Positions 5,920 through 13,753 of a DNA stretch of 13,753 bases are shown one piece after another. The position numbers and the translations under genes are program-made. A model generated the notes under the pieces. The model was not told the origin of the DNA. It searched no databases and worked only from the letters and a program-made list of their open reading frames with translations. Origin of the DNA: Thermaceae bacterium (GTDB lineage: Bacteria; Deinococcota; Deinococci; Deinococcales; Marinithermaceae). The stretch lies in contig JALVVO010000081.1 of NCBI GenBank assembly GCA_027023345.1, forward strand, positions 1 through 13,753, given 5' to 3'. Each line of letters opens with the position of its first letter. Position 1 is the first letter of the stretch.

Positions 5920-6903
5920 GTGAGCGCGTACCTCGTCCGACGTCTCGTACACCTGGTGCCGACCTTCCTCGGCGCGACCTTCCTCGCCTTCTTCGTCCTC
6001 CAGATCGCCCCCGGCGACTTCCTCACCCAGTGGGCCCTCGACCCCAAGATCCGCCCCGAGACGATCGAGCGGATGCGGCACAACTTCGGGTTGGACCGCC
6101 CGCTCCTCTTGCAGTACCTGATCTGGCTCAAGAACCTCCTCCACGGGGACCTTGGGATTTCGTTCATGTACCAGCGGCCGGTGCTCGAGGTCGTCTGGCC
6201 CCGGATCGAGAACTCTCTTATCCTGGTGGGGCTCTCGCTCCTCTTCCTCTACCTGATCGGGATCCCCATCGGGATCTACCAGGCGCTTAGGCCCTACACC
6301 CTCCCCGACTACGTGGTCAGCTTCCTCGCCTACTTCGGGCTCGCCATCCCCAACTTCTTCTTCATGCTGATCCTGATCTTCCTCCTGGTGAAGTTCAAGT
6401 TCGCCTACGGGTGGACGCCGTTTCCCATCGGGGGCATGACCAGCCAGGGCTTCGAGCAGCTCCCGCCCCTCCGGCAGTGGGTGGACATCCTCTGGCACGC
6501 GATCCTGCCCGCCTTCGTGGTGGTCACCGCCGACCTTTCGGGCCTCACCCGGGTGATGCGGGCGCAGGTGATGGAGGTCTTGGGCCAGGACTACATCCGC
6601 ACCGCCCGCTCCAAGGGGCTCGCCGAGCGGGTCGTGCTCTACAAGCACGCGCTCCGGAACGCGGTGATTCCGATCATCGCCAACATCGGCGGGCTTTTGC
6701 CAGGGCTGATCAGCGGGGCGGGGCTCGTCGAGGTGGTGGCGAACTGGCCGGGCATCACGCCGCTTTTGCTCGACGCCTTGAACCAGCAGGACCTCTACGT
6801 GAACGTGGGGATCATCGCGCTTTCGAGCCTGCTCTTGATCGTGGGGAACATCCTCGGCGACCTCCTGCTTGCGCTCGTGGACCCGAGGATCCGGTACGGG
6901 TGA
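5920..6903 (+). CDS. Peptide ABC transporter permease, DppB/OppB type
   Basis: A membrane subunit of 327 residues, the usual DppB length. The N-terminus AYLVRRLVHLVPTFLGA begins the first transmembrane helix, as in DppB. It has further helices at about 98-122, 132-158, 192-212, 247-272 and 295-320. The cytoplasmic EAA loop that contacts the ATPases is at about 217-248 (GQDYIRTARSKGL, then KHALRNAVIP). The GTG start at 5920 is set by GGAGGG at 5911-5916, a rather short 3-nt spacing, and by the family N-terminus. The next gene's ATG follows the stop after 3 nt, so the two permeases are translated together. Confidence 0.93.
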   Translation: MSAYLVRRLVHLVPTFLGATFLAFFVLQIAPGDFLTQWALDPKIRPETIERMRHNFGLDRPLLLQYLIWLKNLLHGDLGISFMYQRPVLEVVWPRIENSLILVGLSLLFLYLIGIPIGIYQALRPYTLPDYVVSFLAYFGLAIPNFFFMLILIFLLVKFKFAYGWTPFPIGGMTSQGFEQLPPLRQWVDILWHAILPAFVVVTADLSGLTRVMRAQVMEVLGQDYIRTARSKGLAERVVLYKHALRNAVIPIIANIGGLLPGLISGAGLVEVVANWPGITPLLLDALNQQDLYVNVGIIALSSLLLIVGNILGDLLLALVDPRIRYG

Positions 6904-6906
6904 GCG

Positions 6907-8307
6907 ATGGCCGAGCTCCGGAGCGAGACCTTCTTCCAGTCGGCGTGGCGACAGTTCCGCCGGCACCGGCTGGCGATGATCGGCGGGGGCATCCTGGCGG
7001 TGCTCTACTTCATGGCCGCCTTCGCCGGCTTCTTTAGCCCCTACGACCCCAACTTCTACACCTTCACCCCCTCCTTCCGCTACGCCCCGCCGACCCGCAT
7101 CCACGTCCGCGACCCCGAGACCGGTCGGCTCACCCGGCCCTTCGTCTACCGGGTGAAGCGCGAGCTCGACCTCGAGACCTTCACCAACCGCTACGTCGAG
7201 GACAAGAGCAAACGGTATCCCATCTACTTCCTCGTCCGCACCCCCGACCGGCCCTACACGATCTTCAAGCTCTTCAAGTCCAATCTCCGCCTCTTCGGCC
7301 TGGGGGACGAGGCGACCCGCGAGGGAGCCCGGATCTTCCTGCTCGGCACCGACAACTTTGGGCGCGACCTCTGGAGCCGGATGGTCTACGGCGCCCAGGT
7401 CTCGCTGACCGTGGGCATCCTCTCCGTCCTACTCGCCATGGCCTTGGGGCTTTTGCTCGGGGGGCTCGCCGGCTTCTACCAGGGCACGCGGATCGGCATC
7501 GCCCGCCCGATCCTCCGGCCGGAGAGCTGGCGGTTTCCCGCCTCGGGTGGCCCGCTCCGGCGCGTGCTTGCCCTTTTGGGCCACGCCCTGGCCCTCCTCC
7601 TTAGCCTCGTCTTCTGGGCGGGCCTCGCCGTCCTGCTCGCCTACGGCTACTGGATGCTAAGGGACTATAGCGGCCCCTTCGAGCGCGTCCTCTTCGGCGT
7701 CCTGATGCTTCTGGCCGCGGCCTGGGCCCTTTCCCACGCGCTCTGGCGCCCCTTGAGCTTCGACCCCGACGACCTGGTCATGCGCCTCGTCGAGATCATG
7801 GCGGCGATCCCCTTCCTCTTCCTGCTGATCACCCTCCGGGCCGCCTTCCCCATGGAGATGGACCCGCTCGCGGTCTTCTACCTGGTGGTGGCAATCCTCG
7901 CCATCGTCGGCTGGGGCGGGCTCGCCCGCACCATCCGCGGCATGGTCCTCTCCCTCCGGGAGATGGACTACGTCACCGCCGCCAAGGCGATCGGCGTGTC
8001 CGAGTTCTGGATCATCCTCCGCCACATCCTGCCCGCCACCGCGAGCTACACCATCGTCTACGCCTCGCTGGCGATCCCCGGCTTCATCCTGGCGGAGAGC
8101 GGGCTCTCGTTCTTGGGCCTGGGCATCACCGAGCCCTACACCAGCTGGGGGTTGCTCCTAAAGGCGGCCCAGGACGGGGGCTTCGCCTCGTTCTCCGACC
8201 GTCCCTGGGTGCTCGCCCCGGGGTTTGCCATCTTCCTGGCGGTGCTCACCTGGAACTTCGTCGGCGACGGCCTTCGGGACGCCTTCGACCCCCGGCGGCG
8301 GCGGTAG
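6907..8307 (+). CDS. Peptide ABC transporter permease, DppC/OppC type, enlarged
   Basis: The second permease subunit, 466 residues against about 300 for a typical DppC. It starts with an OppC-like N-terminal segment (QFRRHRLAMIGGGILAVLY, helix about 22-43), then SPYDPN. The core resumes with FLLGTDNFGRDLWSRMVYGA at 144-163 and the second helix at about 166-189. The EAA loop is REMDYVTAAKAIGVSE (351-366) with LRHILPA. AESGLSFLGLG (396-406) and WNFVGDGLRDAFDPR at the end are family hallmarks. Two parts are extra: about 90 residues of polar periplasmic loop (about 50-143) and about 95 residues at 192-287 with two added hydrophobic helices (about 219-248 and 260-279). The reading frame is intact through both. 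The ATG at 6907 lies 3 nt after the previous stop. Confidence 0.9.
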   Translation: MAELRSETFFQSAWRQFRRHRLAMIGGGILAVLYFMAAFAGFFSPYDPNFYTFTPSFRYAPPTRIHVRDPETGRLTRPFVYRVKRELDLETFTNRYVEDKSKRYPIYFLVRTPDRPYTIFKLFKSNLRLFGLGDEATREGARIFLLGTDNFGRDLWSRMVYGAQVSLTVGILSVLLAMALGLLLGGLAGFYQGTRIGIARPILRPESWRFPASGGPLRRVLALLGHALALLLSLVFWAGLAVLLAYGYWMLRDYSGPFERVLFGVLMLLAAAWALSHALWRPLSFDPDDLVMRLVEIMAAIPFLFLLITLRAAFPMEMDPLAVFYLVVAILAIVGWGGLARTIRGMVLSLREMDYVTAAKAIGVSEFWIILRHILPATASYTIVYASLAIPGFILAESGLSFLGLGITEPYTSWGLLLKAAQDGGFASFSDRPWVLAPGFAIFLAVLTWNFVGDGLRDAFDPRRRR

Positions 8308-8345
8308 TGCGGTATAAACTTAGGGGAGTCGCGTAGGGAGCGCAG

Positions 8346-9364
8346 ATGGAAGAGACCCGCTTGCTCGAAGTCGAAAACCTAAAAGTCCACTTCTTCACCG
8401 ACGAAGGCGTGGTGAAGGCGGTGGACGGCGTCTCCTTCCACATCGACAAGGGGGAGACGCTGGCCGTCGTGGGCGAGTCGGGTTCGGGGAAGTCGGTGAC
8501 CTCGCTCGCGATCATGCGCCTCATTCCCTCGCCGCCCGGGCGGATCGTGGACGGGAGCATCCGCTTTCGGGGGAAGGACGGGGTGGAAAAGGACCTGGTC
8601 CGGCTCACTGAAGCGGAGATGCGCAAGATCCGGGGCAACGACATCGCCATGATCTTCCAGGAGCCGATGACCAGCCTGAACCCGGTCTACACCGTGGGCG
8701 ACCAGATCGCCGAGGCGATCATGCTCCACCAGGGGAAGAGCAAGAAGGAAGCGCTCGAGCTCGCCGCCGAGATGCTCGCCCTGGTGGGGATCCCCGAGCC
8801 CAAAAAGCGCCTTTCGAACTACCCCCACCAGATGTCGGGCGGGATGCGCCAGCGGGTCATGATCGCGATGGCGCTCTCCTGCAACCCGAGCCTCTTGATC
8901 GCCGACGAGCCCACCACCGCCCTCGACGTCACCATCCAGGCCCAGATCCTCGAGCTCATCAAGGAGCTCCAGGAGGAGATCGGCATGAGCGTCCTCTTCA
9001 TCACCCACAACCTCGGGGTGGTGGCCGAGATCGCCGACCGGGTGGTGGTGATGTACGCGGGAAGGGCGGTGGAGGAGGCCGACGTCGTGCCCACCTTCAA
9101 GGAGCCCCTGCACCCCTACACCATGGGGCTTTTGAACTCGGTTCCGCGGGTGGACCTGGCGGCGGAGAAGCAGGATAGGCTCGAGGCCATCCCCGGCAAC
9201 GTGCCGAACCCGCTCTTCTTGCCCCCGGGCTGCGCCTTCCACCCTCGCTGCCGCTGGCATAAACCCGGGCTCTGCGACGGCGAGGTGCCGCCCCTGGAGG
9301 AGGCCGCGCCCGGCCACATGGTCCGTTGCTACCGCTGGAAGGAGATCCGCGAGGGGGTGGAGGG

Positions 9365-9368
<4 letters not shown>
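8346..9368 (+). CDS. Peptide ABC transporter ATP-binding protein, DppD/OppD type
   Basis: A cytoplasmic ATPase of 340 residues that powers the importer together with the next gene's product. All ABC motifs are present: Walker A GESGSGKS (43-50), Q-loop Gln105 in MIFQEP, signature MSGGM (163-167), Walker B LLIADEP (183-189) with Glu188, and switch His221. The C-terminal oligopeptide-transporter extension carries Cys296, Cys302, Cys310 and Cys328; in DppD-type subunits this pattern binds an iron-sulfur cluster. The ATG at 8346 has AGGGAG (8335-8340) 5 nt upstream. A TATAAACT at 8313-8320 could be an internal -10, but there is no -35. The stop overlaps the next start (ATGA). Confidence 0.94.
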
Positions 9369-10348
<980 letters not shown>

Positions 10349-10362
10349 GCCCCGCGACCCCG

Positions 10363-10390
10363 GTGCCGGGCCCTGCGCCCGGCGCTTTTT
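10363..10390 (+). terminator. Intrinsic terminator of the peptide-importer operon
   Basis: GTGCCGGGC (10363-10371) pairs with GCCCGGCGC (10377-10385) over 9 bp with one G-U wobble, around a 5-nt loop. TTTTT (10386-10390) follows directly. It lies 14 nt after the stop of the last ATPase gene. Confidence 0.88.
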
Positions 10391-10392
10391 GC

Positions 10393-10404
10393 TATCCTTG
10401 GAGT
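10393..10404 (+). promoter_or_regulatory. Leaderless -10 box of the DUF4139-like gene
   Basis: TATCCT at 10393-10398 is followed by six bases (TGGAGT) and ATG at 10405. The GGAG is only 1 nt from the ATG, too close for a ribosome binding site, so a leaderless start is the better reading. Confidence 0.5.
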
Positions 10405-11463
10405 ATGCGCAAGTTAGGCGTTTTGCTGGCGATCGGGGCCCTCGCCCTGGCCCAGGCGGCCGGGACCCGGGTCACCCTCTACCCGCGCTTCGCCGAGCTC
10501 GCCGAGCCCGTGCGCATCGAGCACGGGGTCTTCGTCTGGCAGCCCAGCGAGCGCGTCGCCGCGGCTTTGGTGCAGGACCTGGTCTGGATGACCGGGACCA
10601 AGGTCCTGAGGCGGGTCTGGCGGAACGGGAACCTCTGGATCTTCGCCGAGGGCGAGCGGGGGGTGCTCCACCACCTGACCCGGGGCCTCTCGGGCTCGGT
10701 CCGCTACGCCCTCGACGTGGACGCCGGGCGGCTCTTGGCCTGGCTCCGGGCCCAGAACGGGCTCGACGCCCCCCTCGAGGTGGAGGAGCTCCGCTTCGTC
10801 TCCGGCTCGGTGCCGCTCGTCGGAGGGGTTCGCGCCGTCGAGGGGCGGGTGGAGGCCCTCTCGGCCCCGGTCGCGAAGTCGGCCGAGGCGCCGGTATTCG
10901 CCGGCAGCACCGGCGGGCTCTTCCGCTACCGGCTCGCCGGGCCTTTGGTGATCGAGCCCGAGGTCACCGAGCTCCCCCTCTTCGAGCTCGCCGTGAAGCC
11001 CGCGTTTTATTGGCGCTACGCCGGGCCCTTCCAAAAGGGGCGCCGCCTGCCCTTCCGGCGCGGCTACCGCTTCCTGGCCCCGAAGCCGCTCGCGGCCGGC
11101 ACCTTCGACCTCTTCGCCGGGGGCGACTTCCTCGGCCGCCTCGGCGCCCCCGACACCTACGCCGGGGCGCGCGTCGAGCTCGAGCTCGGCCCCGCCCCCC
11201 GCGCGAGGAGCGAGCGCCGGATCGAGGTCCTGGCCGAACGCCGGGACCTCCGCCGCTACCGGGTGGAGACGCGGGTCAAGAACCCGGGCGACGAGCCCGT
11301 CCACGTCGAGGTGGAGGAGTTCTTCCAGGCCGACGAGGTGGAGCTCGTCCTCTCCGAGGGCGAGCGCCGTCCCCGGGGCTACCGCGTCGCCTTCGAGCTT
11401 CCCCCGGGGGGCGAACGCACCTACCGCTTTGAAGTGAGCTTGCGATATAAGAAGCGCCCGTGA
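10405..11463 (+). CDS. Secreted DUF4139-like protein of unknown function
   Basis: A 352-residue exported protein with a signal peptide at 1 to about 18 (RKLGVLLAIGALALAQA). The mature part is mostly beta strands. It opens with TRVTLYPRFAELAEPVRI, resembling the start of DUF4139 proteins of Deinococcus, in which a short peptide of the form YP-x-(F/A)-A/T-E-V precedes beta-rich domains. A middle segment (GSVRYALDVDAGRLLAWLRAQN, split here by one break) and the C-terminal RYRVETRVKNPGDEPVHVEV resemble the same family. Its function is unknown. No catalytic motif and no cysteine is visible. The start at 10405 is chosen from the signal peptide and the -10 box 6 nt upstream. Its stop overlaps the GTG of the potassium transporter gene (GTGA). 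Confidence 0.6.
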   Translation: MRKLGVLLAIGALALAQAAGTRVTLYPRFAELAEPVRIEHGVFVWQPSERVAAALVQDLVWMTGTKVLRRVWRNGNLWIFAEGERGVLHHLTRGLSGSVRYALDVDAGRLLAWLRAQNGLDAPLEVEELRFVSGSVPLVGGVRAVEGRVEALSAPVAKSAEAPVFAGSTGGLFRYRLAGPLVIEPEVTELPLFELAVKPAFYWRYAGPFQKGRRLPFRRGYRFLAPKPLAAGTFDLFAGGDFLGRLGAPDTYAGARVELELGPAPRARSERRIEVLAERRDLRRYRVETRVKNPGDEPVHVEVEEFFQADEVELVLSEGERRPRGYRVAFELPPGGERTYRFEVSLRYKKRP

Positions 11464-13319
11464 GACGGAGGGGGCGCACCCTTGCCCTGGCGCTTGCGGC
11501 CCTCGGGGTAGTCTTCGGGGACATCGGAACCAGCCCCCTCTATGCCGTGCGCGAGTCCCTGGCTCCGCGCCACGGTATTCCCCTTGAGCCCGAGACGGTG
11601 CTCGGGGTGCTCTCGCTGATCTTCTGGTCGCTTATTTTAGTCATTTCCATTAAGTACCTGGCCTTCGTCATGCGCGCCGACAATCACGGTGAGGGCGGGA
11701 TCATGGCCTTGACCGCCCTGGTGATGCCCAGCGAGCGCACGGCGGACCGCTGGCGGTACTTCGCTGCAGCCCTCGGGATCTTCGGGGCAGCGCTCTTGTA
11801 CGGCGACGGCATGATTACGCCGGCAATCTCGGTTTTAAGCGCGGTAGAGGGGCTCGAAGTCGCTTCCCCAGGTCTTGCCTCCTTTGTTCTGCCGCTCACG
11901 GCACTGATTTTGATCGGGCTCTTCGCCCTCCAGCCTCGAGGCACTGGCGGCGTGGGGCGGCTTTTTGGCCCTGTGATGCTGGTTTGGTTCGCCACCTTGG
12001 CAGGGCTTGGGCTTTTGCAGCTCGCCCAGAACCCGGGGGTGCTGGTGGCGGTCTTGCCCCATCACGCCCTGGGGTTCTTCGCCGCTCACTGGCTGCGTGC
12101 GTTCCTGGTAATGGGATCGGTCTTCTTGGTGGTCACTGGGGGAGAGGCGCTCTACGCCGACCTTGGCCACTTCGGCCGTGCCCCGATTCGGCTCGCCTGG
12201 TTTGGCTACGTCCTACCTGCGCTTCTCCTTAACTACTTTGGCCAAGGGGCTCTGGTGCTCCGGGATCCGGGCGCGCTGGAAAGTCCGTTTTTTCACATGG
12301 CCCCGGATTGGGCCCGCTATCCCTTGGTCTTGCTCGCGGCCGCCGCCACTGTGATCGCTTCGCAGGCGGTAATCTCGGGTTCGTTCTCGCTCACCCGCCA
12401 GGCGATCCAGCTCGGTTACCTTCCCCGGATGCGGGTGGTACAGACCTCGAGCACCGAGCGTGGCCAGATCTACGTCCCCTTCGTGAACTGGACGCTGATG
12501 CTAGCGACCCTCGCGCTGGTGCTTGGCTTTCGGAGCTCTTCAGCTCTGGCCGGGGCCTATGGGGTGGGGGTCTCCACCGACATGGTCTTTACTACTTTGC
12601 TCTTCGCCCTCATTGCGCTGCGCCTTTGGCGCTGGCCGGGGGTTTGGGTGGTGCTCTTGACCGTGGCCTTCCTGGCAGTAGACGGAAGCTTCTGGCTCAC
12701 CAACTTGGTTAAGATTCCCGAGGGCGGTTGGGTGCCCCTTTTGGTGGCGGCCTTTGTCTACACCCTGATGTCCACCTGGAAGCGGGGTCGCGCAGTGCTG
12801 GCGGAGGCGCTCAGGGCCCATACCCTCACCCTCGAGCGCTTTGCCGATCGGGTCGAGCGCACCGGTGTTCCCCGGATTCCGGGCACGGCGGTGTACCTTA
12901 CTGCCTACCCTCGCTACGTGCCCGAAGTGCTCCTCGCTCACCTTGAGCACCATCGGGTGCTGCACCGCCGGATTGTGATCTGCACCGTGCGCACTGTTGA
13001 GCGACCTCGGGTGGCTCGGGATCGGAGAGCCTACGCCAAGCAAGTGGGCGCCGGGATCGAGCGGCTGGTACTGGTCTACGGTTTCATGGAGGCTCCAAAC
13101 CTCGCCCGAGACTTGGCTGAGCTCGGCGAGCTGGGTCTCGATCCTCGTGAGGTTAGCTTCTTTCTGGGGCGGGAGGTGGTGGTGCCAGCGGGCCGGTACA
13201 TGCCTCGTTGGCAGGAGCAACTCTTTGCTTTTTTACGTCGCAACGCCGAGAGCCCGGTGCTTTACTTCGCCCTGCCCCCCGAGCGTTCGCTCGAAGTCGG
13301 GGTTCACGCCCGCATCTGA
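11460..13319 (+). CDS. kup: KUP-family potassium uptake transporter
   Basis: A 619-residue potassium transporter, close to the length of E. coli Kup. The hallmark GVVFGDIGTSPLYA is at residues 16-29. ADNHGEGGIMALTAL follows the second helix, then LLYGDGMITPAISVLSAVEGLE. About 12 membrane helices extend to residue 440, followed by a cytoplasmic tail with GTAVYLTAYPRYVP and SFFLGREVVVP, as in the family. Kup brings K+ in, probably with protons. The GTG at 11460 overlaps the upstream TGA; there is no clear ribosome binding site, so translational coupling is likely. Codon use differs from its neighbours: many more third positions are A or T (10 of 38 in codons 11910-12023 by hand count, against 4 of 134 in the next gene). 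Confidence 0.95.
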   Translation: MRRRGRTLALALAALGVVFGDIGTSPLYAVRESLAPRHGIPLEPETVLGVLSLIFWSLILVISIKYLAFVMRADNHGEGGIMALTALVMPSERTADRWRYFAAALGIFGAALLYGDGMITPAISVLSAVEGLEVASPGLASFVLPLTALILIGLFALQPRGTGGVGRLFGPVMLVWFATLAGLGLLQLAQNPGVLVAVLPHHALGFFAAHWLRAFLVMGSVFLVVTGGEALYADLGHFGRAPIRLAWFGYVLPALLLNYFGQGALVLRDPGALESPFFHMAPDWARYPLVLLAAAATVIASQAVISGSFSLTRQAIQLGYLPRMRVVQTSSTERGQIYVPFVNWTLMLATLALVLGFRSSSALAGAYGVGVSTDMVFTTLLFALIALRLWRWPGVWVVLLTVAFLAVDGSFWLTNLVKIPEGGWVPLLVAAFVYTLMSTWKRGRAVLAEALRAHTLTLERFADRVERTGVPRIPGTAVYLTAYPRYVPEVLLAHLEHHRVLHRRIVICTVRTVERPRVARDRRAYAKQVGAGIERLVLVYGFMEAPNLARDLAELGELGLDPREVSFFLGREVVVPAGRYMPRWQEQLFAFLRRNAESPVLYFALPPERSLEVGVHARI

Positions 13320-13339
13320 CCGGCTGACCGGTCGGTCAG
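13316..13339. promoter_or_regulatory. Operator with three half-sites upstream of the EamA-family gene
   Basis: CTGACCGG (13316-13323) is repeated directly at 13324-13331 and followed by its near inverse TCGGTCAG at 13332-13339. The second and third units form a palindrome, CTGACCG-GT-CGGTCAG. TetR-family operators are often palindromes of this TGACCG/CGGTCA kind. It overlaps the stop codon of kup and covers the -35 region and spacer of the next promoter, so repression is likely. The regulator is not in this window. Confidence 0.6.
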
Positions 13340-13345
13340 TATGAT
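13316..13345 (+). promoter_or_regulatory. Promoter of the EamA-family gene
   Basis: TATGAT at 13340-13345 (-10) has CTGACC at 13316-13321, 18 bp upstream, as the possible -35. Six bases after the -10 stands the GTG start, so the transcript is predicted to be leaderless. Confidence 0.55.
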
Positions 13346-13351
13346 GGGGGC

Positions 13352-13753
13352 GTGCGCGGCGTCCTCTTCGCGGCCACCGCGGTCAGCCTCTGGGGGCTGA
13401 ACTTCGTCCTCTTGAAACTCCTCGTCGGGGTGCTCCCGCCCCACGCCATGAACACCCTTCGCACCCTGGTGGCGGCGGGGGGCTTCCTCTTTTTGCTCGC
13501 CTGCGCGCCCCGCGCGCCGGTGGCTCCCGCCGACGCCCTCCGGATCCTGGCCTACGGCACGATCGGCAACGGCGTCTTCCAGTGGCTCTTGATGGAGGGG
13601 GTCCACCGCACCCCGGCGGCCATCGCCGCCGTGGCCAACGCCACCAACCCCGCCTGGCTCGCGCTGCTCGGGTACCTGGTCTTGGCCGAGCGGCTCTCGC
13701 CGGCGGGCTACCTGGGGATCGCCCTCGCCGCCCTCGGGGTCGCGCTCCTCGGG
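13352..13753 (+). CDS. EamA/DMT-superfamily transporter, N-terminal part
   Basis: The first 134 codons of a small-molecule transporter that continues past the right edge. The start GTG reads MRGVLFAATAVSLWGLNFVL, the typical first EamA helix with its WG-x-N motif. Helices follow at about 38-53, 64-81 (AYGTIGNGVFQWLLM) and 86-105, then TNPAWLALLGYLVLAERLSP and GYLGIALAALGVALLG, matching the first EamA repeat including the AERLS turn. These proteins move metabolites, often outward, in the cytoplasmic membrane; the substrate is unknown. The GTG at 13352 lies 6 nt after TATGAT. Control by the operator at 13316-13339 is inferred. Confidence 0.82.
   Translation, partial: MRGVLFAATAVSLWGLNFVLLKLLVGVLPPHAMNTLRTLVAAGGFLFLLACAPRAPVAPADALRILAYGTIGNGVFQWLLMEGVHRTPAAIAAVANATNPAWLALLGYLVLAERLSPAGYLGIALAALGVALLG

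Noticed and set aside
5845..7104. Minus-strand open frame of 419 codons opposite the first permease
   Set aside because: Its translation is charged, low-complexity sequence (His, Glu, Asp, Arg), as expected from reading transmembrane codons in antisense.
8313..8320. TATAAACT before the DppD-type gene as an internal promoter
   Set aside because: There is no -35 box or extended -10, and the gene continues the operon with a good ribosome binding site. It may be a weak start, but the sequence does not support listing it.
11446..11451. TATAAG as a -10 box for kup
   Set aside because: No -35 element lies at 16-18 bp, and the spacing to GTG (8 nt) does not fit the leaderless pattern seen elsewhere.

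Overview
The window reads as ordinary chromosomal DNA of a thermophilic Deinococcus-Thermus bacterium, probably Thermaceae; I cannot resolve the genus. The reasons are a very high G+C content with third codon positions almost always G or C, a two-domain protein disulfide oxidoreductase typical of thermophiles, a Deinococcus-like DUF4139 protein, and several start codons placed 6-7 nt after a TANNNT -10 box, the leaderless layout common in this phylum.

Layout. (1) Positions 1-346, minus strand: the N-terminal part of a nitrilase-superfamily amidohydrolase that runs off the left edge. (2) 347-453: a divergent promoter region with an 8-bp dyad. (3) 454-3645, plus strand: thiol and sulfur functions, namely a disulfide oxidoreductase with its own terminator, then a lipoprotein fusing a rhodanese to a TlpA-like thioredoxin, then a gamma-glutamyltransferase-family hydrolase starting 1 nt after it. 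(4) 3653-4087: an extended -10 promoter, tRNA-Leu(CAA), secG, and a hairpin that contains the promoter of the next operon. (5) 4103-10348: a complete five-gene Dpp/Opp-type peptide ABC importer (binding protein, two permeases, two ATPases), with a 16-bp hairpin after the binding-protein gene and a clear terminator at the end. (6) 10405-13319: a secreted DUF4139-like protein whose stop overlaps the start of a Kup potassium transporter. (7) 13316-13753: a triple half-site operator over a leaderless promoter, followed by the first 134 codons of an EamA-type (DMT) exporter that runs off the right edge.

How the genes work together. The importer probably supplies peptides as carbon and nitrogen. 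The disulfide oxidoreductase would act in the cytoplasm and the rhodanese-thioredoxin lipoprotein at the outer face of the membrane. SecG serves protein export, including of the binding protein. Most of the window is core metabolism and transport: I found no phage, transposon, CRISPR, toxin or defence module. The most noteworthy points are regulatory (a promoter inside a terminator, the triple half-site operator) and architectural (the rhodanese-TlpA fusion, a permease with an extra membrane-helix pair).
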